Notes under the pieces: model-generated
Databases searched by the model: none
The model's input: only the letters and a program-made list of their open reading frames with translations
What the model was told of the DNA's origin: nothing
Assembly: GCA_002398565.1 (NCBI GenBank)
Contig: DGZP01000122.1
Location: 9,880 to 66,509, forward strand
DNA length: 56,630 nucleotides
Origin: Proteiniphilum sp. UBA4977
GTDB taxonomy: Bacteria > Bacteroidota > Bacteroidia > Bacteroidales > Dysgonomonadaceae
Direction: 5' to 3'
Program-made: the position numbers and the translations under genes
Shown: positions 9,017 to 18,236 of the stretch, one piece after another
How positions within the stretch are numbered: the first letter of the stretch is position 1
Layout of the letters: each line of letters opens with the position of its first letter

Positions 9017-10561
9017 TTATTTCGGGTTTAGTGTGATGAGCGGGATCATCATCTCTTCCATAGAGATGCCTCCGTGTTGAAAACTCTGTGCATAATAGGA
9101 CAGATGATGGTTATAGTTGTTGGGATAGACAAAGAAGTCGTTTTGTGTCGCAAAAATGTAGCGTGTACTCATATGGGGGGTTGGCAAACCGAAGTCTTCA
9201 GGATGCAGCATCTCGAAAAGTTTTCTTGGCTCGTATCCCAGATTTTTTCCTGCCTTATAACGGAGATTTGTATTGGTTTCTTTGTCGGCCAGCACCTTTA
9301 CTCCCTTTTTCACTCTGATGGAACCATGATCGGTGGTCAGCACGACCCGATATCCTTTGGCTGCGATTTTTTTCAGCAGCGTGTTCAGAGGTGAATGCAA
9401 AAACCATGATTTCGTGAGTGAACGGTACGCATATTCATCGGCAGTCAGTTCACGTATCATTTTCGAATCGGTTCTTGTGTGGGAAAGGGTATCAATAAAA
9501 TTAAACACCCATACGTGCAGATCGTTTCTTTCCAATTCTGGAAAATGTTTGTTGAGTTCTTCTGCTTCGGAGTTTGAATTTATCTTCCGGTAAGACAAAA
9601 GCGGAAACAAATTTTTTCGTTCCAGCTGGGCGCGGAGGAGGAGTTCTTCCTGCAGATTCTTACCCTCTTCCTCTCTGTCGTCGATCCATAAACCGGGAAA
9701 CAGTGAGGCTACTTGTCGCGGCATCAATCCGGAAAAAATACTATTTCTCGCGTAAGGTGTGGCTGTGGGAAGGATACTGAAATAAAGCTCCTCGTCACAA
9801 ATGAAAAGGTCGGTGAACAGGCTTTTTACTGCCTGCCACTGATCGAGCCGGAAGTTATCGATCAGAATAAAAAAGAGTTTCTCTCCTCTTGCGATTACAG
9901 GAAAAACCTTTTCTTCAAACAGTGCAGGGCTCATCAATGGACGTCCTTCTTCCCGTATCATCCATTGTGGATAAATATTACGGATAAATCTGGCAAATGC
10001 ACTATTTGCTTCCGCCTTTTGCAATGCATGCAGTTCCTTCACCGGGCTGTCGGCTTGCTCCAGCTCCAATTCCCAGTATACCAGTTTTTGGTAGAAGGCC
10101 GCCCAGTCTCCGGCCGTGTGGCAGCTATCTGCCTCTTCATTTAACTGATTGAATACCTGCATGTAATTTACCGCCACAGCTTCCGAAACAAGCGTTTTCT
10201 TGTAGAGTATTTTCTTGATGGTCAGTAACACCTGGCTGGGGTGGACCGGCTTAATAAGGTAATCAGCGATTTTTTTGCCAATAGCCCGGTTCATGATCCC
10301 TTCATCCTCACTCTTGGTCACCATCACCACAGGCACACCGGGTGCGGCCTCATGCAACCCGCTAAGTGTATCCAGGCCGGATAAACCCGGCATATGTTCA
10401 TCGAGAAAGATTATGTCGAACAATGTCTCTCTCGTTTTTTCTATCGCATCAAGTCCGTTGTTGGCACATTCCATGAGATAACCTTTTTCTTCCAGAAAGA
10501 GTATATAGGGTCTAAGGAGATCGATCTCGTCGTCTACCCAAAGAAAACGTGCTTTGTTCAT
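9017..10561 (-). CDS. porX: PorX-type response regulator with PglZ phosphatase-fold domain
   Basis: In Bacteroidota PorX is the response regulator that, with the kinase PorY and sigma factor SigP, controls type IX secretion genes. The 514-residue product has a receiver domain at residues 1-120 with the acidic pair D10-D11, phosphoacceptor D54 (IIFLDEHMPG) and K104 (DYLIKP), a helical linker, then an alkaline-phosphatase-like PglZ domain. Metal-site candidates are the Asp in FFILIDNFRLDQW, the Thr in LPTATPYARNSIFSG, TTDHGSIRV and the late His in LPTPHMSTRYIF. The start chosen is the ATG at 10561, giving the receiver MNKARFLWVDDE. A promoter lies just upstream. Confidence 0.93.
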   Translation of the reverse strand: MNKARFLWVDDEIDLLRPYILFLEEKGYLMECANNGLDAIEKTRETLFDIIFLDEHMPGLSGLDTLSGLHEAAPGVPVVMVTKSEDEGIMNRAIGKKIADYLIKPVHPSQVLLTIKKILYKKTLVSEAVAVNYMQVFNQLNEEADSCHTAGDWAAFYQKLVYWELELEQADSPVKELHALQKAEANSAFARFIRNIYPQWMIREEGRPLMSPALFEEKVFPVIARGEKLFFILIDNFRLDQWQAVKSLFTDLFICDEELYFSILPTATPYARNSIFSGLMPRQVASLFPGLWIDDREEEGKNLQEELLLRAQLERKNLFPLLSYRKINSNSEAEELNKHFPELERNDLHVWVFNFIDTLSHTRTDSKMIRELTADEYAYRSLTKSWFLHSPLNTLLKKIAAKGYRVVLTTDHGSIRVKKGVKVLADKETNTNLRYKAGKNLGYEPRKLFEMLHPEDFGLPTPHMSTRYIFATQNDFFVYPNNYNHHLSYYAQSFQHGGISMEEMMIPLITLNPK

Positions 10562-10600
10562 CTTGGTTACCACCCTGTTCCGTTGCTGAAAGAAATTGGG

Positions 10601-10631
10601 CAAATGTATTTATTTCCGTTGTATCTGACAA
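10601..10631 (-). promoter_or_regulatory. Promoter of porX-tsaE
   Basis: The minus strand has TTG (10631-10629), 20 bases, then TACATTTG (10608-10601), fitting the Bacteroidota consensus; the leader would be about 34 bases. Confidence 0.6.
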
Positions 10632-10700
10632 TCTTTTTTGCTTTTTTAGGAGAGTTTTCAACTACTGCCCCTCGCCTGTCCTTAATTTTACGATAAAATG

Positions 10701-10731
10701 TTTCGCATTATTACTAAAAAGATTATATTTG
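10701..10731 (+). promoter_or_regulatory. Promoter of the DUF1080 lipoprotein gene
   Basis: TTTC (10701-10704), 19 bases, then TATATTTG (10724-10731). The -7 box is perfect and the -33 box has one mismatch; the start would be near 10737, 30 bases before the ATG. Confidence 0.55.
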
Positions 10732-10766
10732 TACCAAAGATAATCACTTAACGAATGTAAACACAT

Positions 10767-11405
10767 ATGCAAAAAACAATTCTCTTCACGGTCATTCTTT
10801 CAGTACTGTTCATCATCGGTTGTACAAAATCCACAGACAAGATTTTCAATGGAAAAGATCTCTCGAACTGGAATTTCGTCGTTGAGAACGATGCTGTTCC
10901 TGCAGATCAGGTCTACACGGTTCAAGAAGGGTTGATCATTGTAAAGGGCGAGCCACTGGGTTATATGTATACCCAACAGAAATACAGTGACTTCATGCTG
11001 GAACTGGAATACAGATGGGGTGGAGAGGCAAGTAACAGTGGCGTTTTCTTTCTCATAGAAGAGCCCTCCAATCCGTTTCCAAAAGGTATTGAATGTCAAC
11101 TCAAAGCTGATAAGGCAGGAGATTTTGTCTTGCTGTCGGGAGCTGATCTGAAAGAATACGTTCTTCCCGAGGGAGTCACTGAAAGGCCCAAATTTCCGGT
11201 AATAGAAAAAAGAGAATCATCGAGTGAAAAGCCCGTTGGAGAATGGAACAAGGTAAAGATCAGAGTAAAAGGAGGAGCTATAGAAATTTATATAAACGAT
11301 GTACTTCAGAATAGCGCCACCAGTGAGGTAAAAGAAGGACACATAGGTCTTCAAAGTGAAGGAAAGGAAATTCAGTTTAGAAACATTATACTTGAAAAGT
11401 TGTAA
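10767..11405 (+). CDS. DUF1080 (3-keto-disaccharide hydrolase-type) lipoprotein
   Basis: The 212-residue protein has a lipoprotein signal (ILSVLFIIGC, Cys near residue 19) and one concanavalin-like beta-sandwich of the DUF1080 family (IFNGKDLSNWNF at the start, EYRWGGEASNSGVFFLIEEP in the middle, GHIGLQSEGKEIQFRNI at the end). Some members cleave 3-keto-glycosides; others only bind sugars. It stands alone with its own promoter, so the role is not fixed. Length matches single-domain members. Confidence 0.85.
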   Translation: MQKTILFTVILSVLFIIGCTKSTDKIFNGKDLSNWNFVVENDAVPADQVYTVQEGLIIVKGEPLGYMYTQQKYSDFMLELEYRWGGEASNSGVFFLIEEPSNPFPKGIECQLKADKAGDFVLLSGADLKEYVLPEGVTERPKFPVIEKRESSSEKPVGEWNKVKIRVKGGAIEIYINDVLQNSATSEVKEGHIGLQSEGKEIQFRNIILEKL

Positions 11406-11435
11406 AATTGAGTTACGCGTAAAACGCAGATACTA

Positions 11436-12686
11436 ATGAGTACGCACCAGTCTAAACATTATATCGGTTTAGAAGAGAAATACGGAGCACACAATTATCA
11501 TCCGCTACCGGTTGTGTTGTCGGAGGGAAGGGGATGTTACGTATGGGATGTGGAAGGTAAAAGGTATTTCGATTTTTTATCTGCCTACTCCGCTGTGAAC
11601 CAGGGACACTGTCATCCAAAAATCGTCGCGGCCCTCCATGAGCAGGCAAGTAAACTGTGTCTTACCTCCCGCGCTTTTTACAACGACGCACTGGGTCCCT
11701 ACGAAAAGTATATGCACGACTATTTCGGGTACGACAAAATTCTCCCTATGAACAGCGGCGCAGAGGCGGTGGAGACGGCACTCAAGCTGACACGCAAATG
11801 GGGTTACCTGAAAAAGGGTATCCCGGAAAATGAAGCCATCGTTGTCGCCTGCAGTGGAAACTTTCACGGACGCACCATCACCATTGTTTCACTTTCCAGT
11901 GATGCGGAAGCACGGGCCGAGTATGGGCCTTATACACCGGGCATTGAAGTGATTCCCTATAACAATGTGGGCGCCTTATCATCACTTTTTGAAGAAAAAG
12001 CAGCTTCCATAGCCGGATTTCTAGTGGAACCCATACAGGGTGAAGCAGGTGTAAATGTACCGGATGAGGGCTATTTGAAACAATGCCATACGTTGTGTAA
12101 GACATACAACGTGCTTTTTATCGCCGACGAAATACAGACCGGGATAGGACGCACCGGTAGGATGCTATGCTGTGATCATGAGGGAGTCCGTCCCGACATT
12201 GTGATTTTGGGAAAAGCACTCTCGGGTGGAGTACTTCCCGTTTCGGCTGTATTGGCCGACGATGAGATCATGATGACCATTGAACCGGGCCAGCATGGAT
12301 CTACTTTCGGCGGATTCCCGCTTGCCTGCAAAGTGGCCATGGCTGCGCTGGAGGTAGTGAAAGAGGAAAGGCTGGCAGAAAAAGCCGAAAAACTAGGCGA
12401 AATTTTCCGCGACGCGATGAGGGCAATAAAGAGTCCACTCATCAGCCAGATCAGGGGAAAAGGTTTGCTCAATGCCATTGTAATTGCTCCCCACAAGGGG
12501 AAAGAAGCATGGGACTTATGCCTGAAAATGGCGGACAATGGTTTGCTGGCCAAGCCCACCCATGGCAACATCATCCGTTTTGCACCGCCACTGGTAATCA
12601 CGGAGGAGGAGCTTATGGAAGCGATTGGTATTATCAGGGAATCAATCAAATCTTCGGAAATTGCTCAACCGGTCAATGACATCTAA
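11436..12686 (+). CDS. rocD: Ornithine--oxo-acid aminotransferase
   Basis: This PLP enzyme converts ornithine plus 2-oxoglutarate to glutamate semialdehyde and glutamate. The 416-residue product is a fold-type I class III aminotransferase: YVWDVEGKRYFDFLSAYSAV near the N terminus, NSGAEAVETALKLTRKWGY, the cofactor Asp in LFIADEIQTGIGRTGR, and the Schiff-base Lys in VILGKALSGGVLPVS. It lies just before ctlX (33 bases apart), a conserved pair in Bacteroidota that links citrulline or arginine breakdown to ornithine. Confidence 0.95.
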   Translation: MSTHQSKHYIGLEEKYGAHNYHPLPVVLSEGRGCYVWDVEGKRYFDFLSAYSAVNQGHCHPKIVAALHEQASKLCLTSRAFYNDALGPYEKYMHDYFGYDKILPMNSGAEAVETALKLTRKWGYLKKGIPENEAIVVACSGNFHGRTITIVSLSSDAEARAEYGPYTPGIEVIPYNNVGALSSLFEEKAASIAGFLVEPIQGEAGVNVPDEGYLKQCHTLCKTYNVLFIADEIQTGIGRTGRMLCCDHEGVRPDIVILGKALSGGVLPVSAVLADDEIMMTIEPGQHGSTFGGFPLACKVAMAALEVVKEERLAEKAEKLGEIFRDAMRAIKSPLISQIRGKGLLNAIVIAPHKGKEAWDLCLKMADNGLLAKPTHGNIIRFAPPLVITEEELMEAIGIIRESIKSSEIAQPVNDI

Positions 12687-12719
12687 TGGTCCTGATTCCA
12701 GATTCTAATAATCTGATTT

Positions 12720-13622
12720 ATGCAAACTACCTCTAAACTACTGATGGTGCGTCCTGCCCGGTTTGCGTTTAACGCGGAGACGGCACAAAACAACTTCTTT
12801 CAACAGCAGGTGGAGAGTGATACTGTGACTGAAGAGGCTGTGGAAGAATTCGATGCCTTTGTACAGCTACTGCGGGGTAATGATCTGGATGTGACGGTCG
12901 TACAGGATACGCTGGAACCTCCAACGCCCGACGCCCTCTTTCCAAACAACTGGTTCTCCTCCCACATCACGGGAGAGTTGGTCCTTTACCCTATGTTTGC
13001 CGGAAACCGCAGAATGGAAAGAAGACCGGAAATTATTGATCTTCTTCGTAGAAAGATGAATCACCGAAAGCTGGTCGACCTGACCCATTGGGAGAATGAG
13101 GGCGGGTTTCTGGAAGGTACCGGCAGCATGGTTCTCGATCGCCGCAAACGAATAGCCTACTGTTGCCGATCACCCCGCACTTCCGAAAGGGTACTGGCAG
13201 ATTTTTGCTCCCGCATGAGTTATGATGCGATCGTCTTCGACGCACTTGATCAGGGAGGAAACTCCATTTACCATACCAATGTGATGATGACGATTGGAAC
13301 CCAGGTTGCCATCGTCTGTCTTGAGTCGATCCGTGATCCGGACGAACGGCAGAAAGTAACTGCAGGATTGACTGCTGCCGGCAAGATCATCGTGGATATA
13401 TCACTTGATCAGGTGGTCTGTTTTGACGGGAACATGCTGGAAGTAAAAAGCCGAAACGGAACACCCCTTATGGTGATGTCGTCTTCGGCACGCAATACCC
13501 TGACACCAGTGCAGGAATCAACTATCTCCACCTTTAATAGGATTGTAGCCGCCAATTTGCAGACTATAGAGGCTGTAGGCGGAGGTTCGGCCCGTTGCAT
13601 GATGGCGGAAATTTTTTATTAG
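12720..13622 (+). CDS. ctlX: Citrulline-utilisation amidinotransferase/hydrolase CtlX
   Basis: A 300-residue member of the guanidino-group-modifying superfamily (arginine deiminase and amidinotransferase fold). Visible elements are LMVRPARFAFNAETAQNN at the N terminus, FPNNWFSSHITGELVLYPM, EGTGSMVLDRRKRIAY with the catalytic acid region, the His in NSIYHTNVMMTIG, and the nucleophile Cys in GGGSARCMMAEIFY at the very end. CtlX-type proteins are proposed to act on citrulline or a related guanidino/ureido compound; the reaction is less certain than the family. It follows rocD, whose product handles the ornithine expected from this step. Confidence 0.9.
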   Translation: MQTTSKLLMVRPARFAFNAETAQNNFFQQQVESDTVTEEAVEEFDAFVQLLRGNDLDVTVVQDTLEPPTPDALFPNNWFSSHITGELVLYPMFAGNRRMERRPEIIDLLRRKMNHRKLVDLTHWENEGGFLEGTGSMVLDRRKRIAYCCRSPRTSERVLADFCSRMSYDAIVFDALDQGGNSIYHTNVMMTIGTQVAIVCLESIRDPDERQKVTAGLTAAGKIIVDISLDQVVCFDGNMLEVKSRNGTPLMVMSSSARNTLTPVQESTISTFNRIVAANLQTIEAVGGGSARCMMAEIFY

Positions 13623-13653
13623 CTATATTATCCACTCTTTAATCAAAAAAACT

Positions 13654-14076
13654 ATGTCATTTAAATCAGAACTGAAAGAATTTTTAATGCGGGGCAGTGT
13701 CGTAGACATGGCCGTAGGTATTGTGATTGGCGGCGCATTCGGAAAGATCGTCACCTCTTTCGTGAACGATATCCTTATGCCACCGATTGCCCTGATCGCA
13801 AACCAGGGACAATTTACAGATCTCAAACTTGTTTTGAGACAGGCAGTGATGGAGGGTGCAGAGGTGGTATCGCCTGCCGTCACATGGAACTATGGCGCCT
13901 TTATTCAGGCAATTGTGGACTTTCTGATCATTGGTACGGCCATTTTCCTTGTCATCAAGGGAATGAACTCCCTAAAACGGAAGAAGGAGGAAGCTCCTGC
14001 TCCGGAGGCTGCTCCCGAACCCTCCAAAGAGGAATTATTGTTGGCCGAGATTCGCGATTTGCTTAAAAACAAATAA
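13654..14076 (+). CDS. mscL: Large-conductance mechanosensitive channel MscL
   Basis: MscL opens under membrane tension and lets small solutes escape during osmotic downshock. The 140-residue protein has the typical N-terminal helix and first pore-lining segment (FLMRGSVVDMAVGIVIGGAF), a periplasmic loop, a second membrane segment (FIQAIVDFLIIGTAIFLVIK) and a charged cytoplasmic helix ending in PSKEELLLAEIRDLLKNK. It is 32 bases after ctlX and followed by a strong terminator. Confidence 0.97.
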   Translation: MSFKSELKEFLMRGSVVDMAVGIVIGGAFGKIVTSFVNDILMPPIALIANQGQFTDLKLVLRQAVMEGAEVVSPAVTWNYGAFIQAIVDFLIIGTAIFLVIKGMNSLKRKKEEAPAPEAAPEPSKEELLLAEIRDLLKNK

Positions 14077-14119
14077 TCTTTTTCGGGAGATTATCAGACA
14101 ATCCCACACAACTTGCCAT

Positions 14120-14154
14120 CTTCGTCCGGTCAAGGTAGGCCGGACGAAGTTTTT
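14120..14154 (+). terminator. Intrinsic terminator after mscL
   Basis: A perfect ten-base inverted repeat (CTTCGTCCGG with CCGGACGAAG) closes a ten-base loop and is followed by five T. It ends transcription of the rocD-ctlX-mscL group. Confidence 0.9.
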
Positions 14155-14264
14155 ATGCAGATAACCTACGGATGCACACAGCAGTGTGCGGAAAAAAAAA
14201 TTTGTAACCGATTTGTAGTAGTGGCAGTCATATGGATGTAAGCAAATTAATTATTCACTTTTAA

Positions 14265-14669
14265 ATGTATTTAATTATGGAAGATTTAATCCCAATCATC
14301 GCCATTCTGTGTACCATAGGGCTGCCCATAGCCACCGGGCTCGTCATAGGCCTCACCTCGGTAAAAAATGACCACAAGGAAAGAATGGGGCTAATCAATC
14401 AGGGAATCATACCCCCTAACAGGACAAAAACGAAAAGAAATCCTAACCGTTTCGTATCATTGAGGAACGGGATAGTACTCGTGGCCCTTGGAATAGGAAT
14501 CATTGTCGGTTTTCTTTGCTCCGAATACCTTGTGATTGGTCAGAACAATGAATTCTGGATCACAGGTGCCAGTGTGGTTTTTTTCCTTGGCATAGGCTAT
14601 CTGGTCTATTTTTTGATAATGCAAAAGATGCCGGTTGCGGCGCAAAGAGAAGATACAGAATTGGAATAA
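14265..14669 (+). CDS. Small membrane protein, DUF6249-like
   Basis: The 134-residue protein has three likely membrane segments: LIPIIAILCTIGLPIATGLV near the start, GIVLVALGIGIIVGFLCSEY in the middle and GASVVFFLGIGYLVYFLIMQ near the end, joined by a basic loop (PPNRTKTKRNPNRF). Proteins of this shape commonly sit directly upstream of an ECF sigma factor gene in Bacteroidota, as here (9 bases). Its function is unknown; a role in the sigma system is inference. The ATG at 14277 is an alternative start. Confidence 0.75.
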   Translation: MYLIMEDLIPIIAILCTIGLPIATGLVIGLTSVKNDHKERMGLINQGIIPPNRTKTKRNPNRFVSLRNGIVLVALGIGIIVGFLCSEYLVIGQNNEFWITGASVVFFLGIGYLVYFLIMQKMPVAAQREDTELE

Positions 14670-14678
14670 ACGCTTGCA

Positions 14679-15236
14679 ATGAACGAAAACCAACGTCTGC
14701 AACAGGTGCTTTCAGGCAATACTTCCGCGTTTGCATATTTTGTCGATACTTATCAGGATATGGCGATCACCATCGCTTACCGGATTTGCGGCAACATGCA
14801 GGATGCGGAAGATGTTGTGCAGGAAAGTTATGTAAAGGCATTCAGGAATCTGCGCAGTTTTCGCTCCGACAGCAAATTTTCCACCTGGCTGTATCGCATT
14901 GTATATAACACGGCGATTACGCATACGAAGTCACAAATGTGGATAGGAGGCAGGGAGGTGGCAATGGAAGATGCTTCTCAGCTTGCCGATAACACACTGG
15001 AGATAAACATGAACGAGAGCGAAAGAAAAGAAATAGTAGCCGATGTATTGCAGAAGATGCCTACGGGAGATGCACTTTTACTCACGCTCTACTATATGGA
15101 GGATAATCCGGTGAAAGAGATTGCCAGGATTACGGGGCTGAACGAGCCAAACGTAAAGGTGAAACTGTTCAGGGCCAGGAAACTTTTCAAAGAAATGGTT
15201 GTTTCAAATTACGGAGTACAAATTACAGGGACATAA
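14679..15236 (+). CDS. ECF-type RNA polymerase sigma factor
   Basis: The 185-residue product has region 2 (NTSAFAYFVDTYQDMAITIA, then MQDAEDVVQESYVKAFRNL and FSTWLYRIVYN) and region 4 (LLTLYYMEDNPVKEIARITG and NVKVKLFRARKLFKEM), the two domains of extracytoplasmic-function sigma factors. It lies between two small membrane-protein genes, and the downstream one begins 2 bases after its stop. This gives a likely three-gene unit in which the downstream protein may hold the sigma factor at the membrane. The regulon is unknown. Confidence 0.95.
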   Translation: MNENQRLQQVLSGNTSAFAYFVDTYQDMAITIAYRICGNMQDAEDVVQESYVKAFRNLRSFRSDSKFSTWLYRIVYNTAITHTKSQMWIGGREVAMEDASQLADNTLEINMNESERKEIVADVLQKMPTGDALLLTLYYMEDNPVKEIARITGLNEPNVKVKLFRARKLFKEMVVSNYGVQITGT

Positions 15237-15238
15237 AA

Positions 15239-15622
15239 ATGATTGTCATGATGGACAAATACAACAAGCAAAAAGAGGACGAAAAGTTCCGACAAATACT
15301 GGCATCTGCAAAAGTAGGAGCTCCTGAGAATCTGAGACATCGGATTATGCAGCAGATAGAAACCGAAAAGGCGCTTTCCCCTCACAGCACAAAACGCAAA
15401 AAAGAACGGGAAAACATGCTAAGGGAGATGGCTGTTATCTTTGGCACTATGTATGCTATTTTAGCAGCAATGGTTGCAGGGGTGTATTTCCTGCTTGGAA
15501 AAGATTTTCTGCTTTCCCCCCGGTTTATTGGAGCAGCGGTCCTTGTGGGCTCCATATTCAGCCTGTTGTGGCTTATTTCTCGTCTGGATTCACACTTAAG
15601 GGAAAGTAAAAAAATTCGTTAA
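15239..15622 (+). CDS. Putative membrane partner of the ECF sigma factor
   Basis: A 127-residue protein with a charged, helical N-terminal half (KYNKQKEDEKFRQILASAKV) and two membrane segments at the C terminus (AVIFGTMYAILAAMVAGVYF, and RFIGAAVLVGSIFSLLWLIS). The position immediately behind the sigma gene and the soluble-N/membrane-C layout are those of an anti-sigma factor, but no HXXXCXXC zinc motif is present. The start may be the first ATG (15239) or the Met at residue 5. Not recognised as a named family. Confidence 0.65.
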   Translation: MIVMMDKYNKQKEDEKFRQILASAKVGAPENLRHRIMQQIETEKALSPHSTKRKKERENMLREMAVIFGTMYAILAAMVAGVYFLLGKDFLLSPRFIGAAVLVGSIFSLLWLISRLDSHLRESKKIR

Positions 15623-15716
15623 CCCCGGCCGCATTGATGTCTCTTCCGCTATGGTAAACACGAAAAAAAGTCGATGTCGGGCATGGGATGCAGTGACAGG
15701 TAATGGGGTATCCCGT

Positions 15717-16589
15717 TTATCCCTTTGTCAGCTCTGCTCTTGCCTTTGCTAATATTTCGGGTGATTCGGCTGGTGGATAGCGCAGATCGAGCGACCGGAA
15801 CAATTCCAGGATGATGTCTCCCACTGCCACGCGGGCAAAGAATTTTTTGTCTGCAGGGATCACATACCAGGGTGAATATGGTTTGGATGTTTTTTCCAGC
15901 ATCTCTTCGTACGCCCGGTCATAAGCATCCCATTGTGCGCGTGACTGTAAGTCTGCCGAACTGAACTTCCAGTTTTTATCCGGTTCATCGATACGAGAAA
16001 GAAAACGCTCCTTCTGTTCCTCTTTTGAAACGTGCAGAAAAAACTTCAATATGCGCATTCCATTCTGATACAGGTGTTTTTCGATCCCATTTATCGCTTC
16101 GTACCTGTTTTCCCAGAACTGCTTATCTATTGCCTCTACTGTGTTATAACCAGGAATGCGTTCGTTGAGGATCCATTGAGGGTTCACCCTGGTGGCCAGT
16201 ACATTTTCATAGTGGGAACGATTGAAGATCTCAATCATCCCGCGTTGCGGCAGGGCAACATAATGACGCCAGAAATAGTCGTGTTCCAGCTCGTTCCTGG
16301 TGGGTGTTTTAAAACTATGCACACGACAGCCCTGCGGGTTGATACCCGACATCACATGCCGGATAACACCATCTTTACCCGCTGCATCACGCGCCTGTAA
16401 GATGATCAGCAGCGAATAGCGGTCGTCGGCATAAAACATCTCCTGCAACTTCTTCAGTTCTTTGATGTTCAGCTTAATCTCCTCTTTTGCGGATTTTTTT
16501 GTAAAGCCGCCATCCTCAAGGGTCGGATACTCTTTCAGGCTTACCTTTGTGCCTTCCTTTACACGCAGTTTACTGTAATCGAAATTCAT
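15717..16589 (-). CDS. Polyphosphate kinase 2-family protein
   Basis: PPK2 enzymes move phosphate between polyphosphate and nucleoside mono- or diphosphates. The 290-residue one-domain protein has the Walker A LQARDAAGKDGVI, a Walker B region with IFNRSHYENVL, and a lid rich in R and K (RIDEPDKNWKFSSADLQSR). The preferred nucleotide cannot be read from sequence. It is the last gene of the run acetyltransferase-parE-coaD-S41 protease-ppk2 (6 bases after the protease). Confidence 0.92.
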   Translation of the reverse strand: MNFDYSKLRVKEGTKVSLKEYPTLEDGGFTKKSAKEEIKLNIKELKKLQEMFYADDRYSLLIILQARDAAGKDGVIRHVMSGINPQGCRVHSFKTPTRNELEHDYFWRHYVALPQRGMIEIFNRSHYENVLATRVNPQWILNERIPGYNTVEAIDKQFWENRYEAINGIEKHLYQNGMRILKFFLHVSKEEQKERFLSRIDEPDKNWKFSSADLQSRAQWDAYDRAYEEMLEKTSKPYSPWYVIPADKKFFARVAVGDIILELFRSLDLRYPPAESPEILAKARAELTKG

Positions 16590-16595
16590 TTTTCC

Positions 16596-18218
16596 TTATT
16601 GCTGATGTGCCACATTGCTCCCCAGGCCTTTGAGCAGGCCTTCATAGCGCAGATCATCCGAAATGATCTGCAATCCTTCAGAAAAAATATCATTTTCTTC
16701 GTTGATGATCCGATAGAATGCCGATGAATCGTATAAATCACGGGCAATCAACGCTTTTAACTGTACAAAAATCAGTTCTTTCGAACGACCGTACTCCTCT
16801 TCATTCCATTCCACCTGCTCTGCAGCCGCTATTGACCGCAGCCTTTGGTTCAGTTCCTCCGATACACGAAAACCCGACATGAAATGAACAACATCGGGGA
16901 ATTGTTGCAGCAACATAGTGCGTTGGTTGTCCACCTCCGAAATAGCCACTCTGTTGATTACCCCTTTGGCATTCAGATTTGCATGAAACATGGTACCCGA
17001 TGTGGTATCCACCGGCACAAAATAATCAGGCATGATTCCGCCACCACCGTAGACAGTGCGTTGGTTCACCAGCGTCTTGTATTTCAAGGAATCAGCAAAA
17101 TGGATGCTGTCGGCAGCAAACAACTCGCCGTGGGTGTATCGGTTCATGAAATCCTGATCATAAGCATCTTTGTTTCCCACCTCATAAGGCTTTTGGATGC
17201 TTCTGCCGGAGGGGGTATAATATCGTGCCACGGTCAGCCGGATCATGGTTCCGTCGGGCAGTGGCAGCTGTCGCTGCACCAATCCTTTTCCAAAAGTCCT
17301 TCTGCCCACGACCACACCTCTGTCCCAATCCTGCAGTGCCCCTGCGAGAATCTCGCTGGCGGAGGCCGAAGCTCCATTGACCAGCACAACAAGTTTTCCT
17401 CTCTGTAACTCGCCCCCCGCCGTGGCATTCATGGTAAAACGGGGTTGATTCTTCCCTTCAGTATAGACAATCAGGCGGGAGTCGTCCAGAAACTCGTCGG
17501 CAATCTCGTTGGCGGTCTGCAGGATACCTCCGCCATTGTCGGTAAGGTCGAAAATAAGGTGTTTCATTCCCTGCGCTTTCAAGGTCCTTTCTGCCTGCTT
17601 GAATTCAGTGGCGGAAGAGATGCCGAATCGGCTCAGGCGTATGTAGCCGATATCGTTTGTCACCATATAGGCTGCATCGATGCTGGTGATAGGTATCTTA
17701 TCGCGTACGATGCGAAACTCCATCAGTTGCGGGACACCGCGCCGCAGCACCTCCACGTTCACGACAGTACCTTTGGGACCACGAAGACGCTTGATCACAT
17801 CCTGGTTGTTCATTTTCACTCCGGCAATCAACGTGTCGTTCACCCGGATGATCTTGTCACCTGCCATAATACCCACCTTCTGGGAGGGTCCTCCTGAAAT
17901 GACTTCCATCACATAAAGAGTATCGGTGAGCATATTGAAGGATATGCCTATCCCGTCGAAATTACCCTGCAGGGGCTCATTCATGGCACGTACCTCCTCT
18001 TCGTTCAGATAAGACGAATGCGGATCCAACTCTTCCAGCATAGCACGTATGGCCGCCTCGGTGAGTTCTTTTGAATCCACATCATCCACATACAAGCTGT
18101 TAATCAGCTGCAAGGTACGTTCAATTTTCAATCCTTCGGGTGAAGGCCTGAATTGAGCCAGAGCGCCCCCCGATACCAGGAGTACTCCCACAGCCATGGC
18201 AATTATTCTTTTTTGCAT
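16596..18218 (-). CDS. S41-family C-terminal processing peptidase
   Basis: A 540-residue exported serine protease: signal peptide (MQKRIIAMAVGVLLVSGGALA), an N-terminal helical region with DPHSSYLNEEEVR, a PDZ domain (SFNMLTDTLYVMEVISGGPS through GDKIIRVNDTLIAG), and the catalytic domain with Ser in GASASASEIL and the general-base Lys in GRRTFGKGLVQR. Such enzymes trim or degrade periplasmic proteins from their C termini. The C-terminal 150 residues are a helical extension seen in Bacteroidota members. It begins 18 bases after coaD. Confidence 0.93.
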   Translation of the reverse strand: MQKRIIAMAVGVLLVSGGALAQFRPSPEGLKIERTLQLINSLYVDDVDSKELTEAAIRAMLEELDPHSSYLNEEEVRAMNEPLQGNFDGIGISFNMLTDTLYVMEVISGGPSQKVGIMAGDKIIRVNDTLIAGVKMNNQDVIKRLRGPKGTVVNVEVLRRGVPQLMEFRIVRDKIPITSIDAAYMVTNDIGYIRLSRFGISSATEFKQAERTLKAQGMKHLIFDLTDNGGGILQTANEIADEFLDDSRLIVYTEGKNQPRFTMNATAGGELQRGKLVVLVNGASASASEILAGALQDWDRGVVVGRRTFGKGLVQRQLPLPDGTMIRLTVARYYTPSGRSIQKPYEVGNKDAYDQDFMNRYTHGELFAADSIHFADSLKYKTLVNQRTVYGGGGIMPDYFVPVDTTSGTMFHANLNAKGVINRVAISEVDNQRTMLLQQFPDVVHFMSGFRVSEELNQRLRSIAAAEQVEWNEEEYGRSKELIFVQLKALIARDLYDSSAFYRIINEENDIFSEGLQIISDDLRYEGLLKGLGSNVAHQQ

Positions 18219-18236
18219 TGTTTTTTTGTTAGGGGA

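Noticed and set aside
15239..15622. Zinc-binding anti-sigma (ZAS) factor
   Set aside because: The soluble part lacks the His-xxx-Cys-xx-Cys motif, so only a general partner role is proposed.
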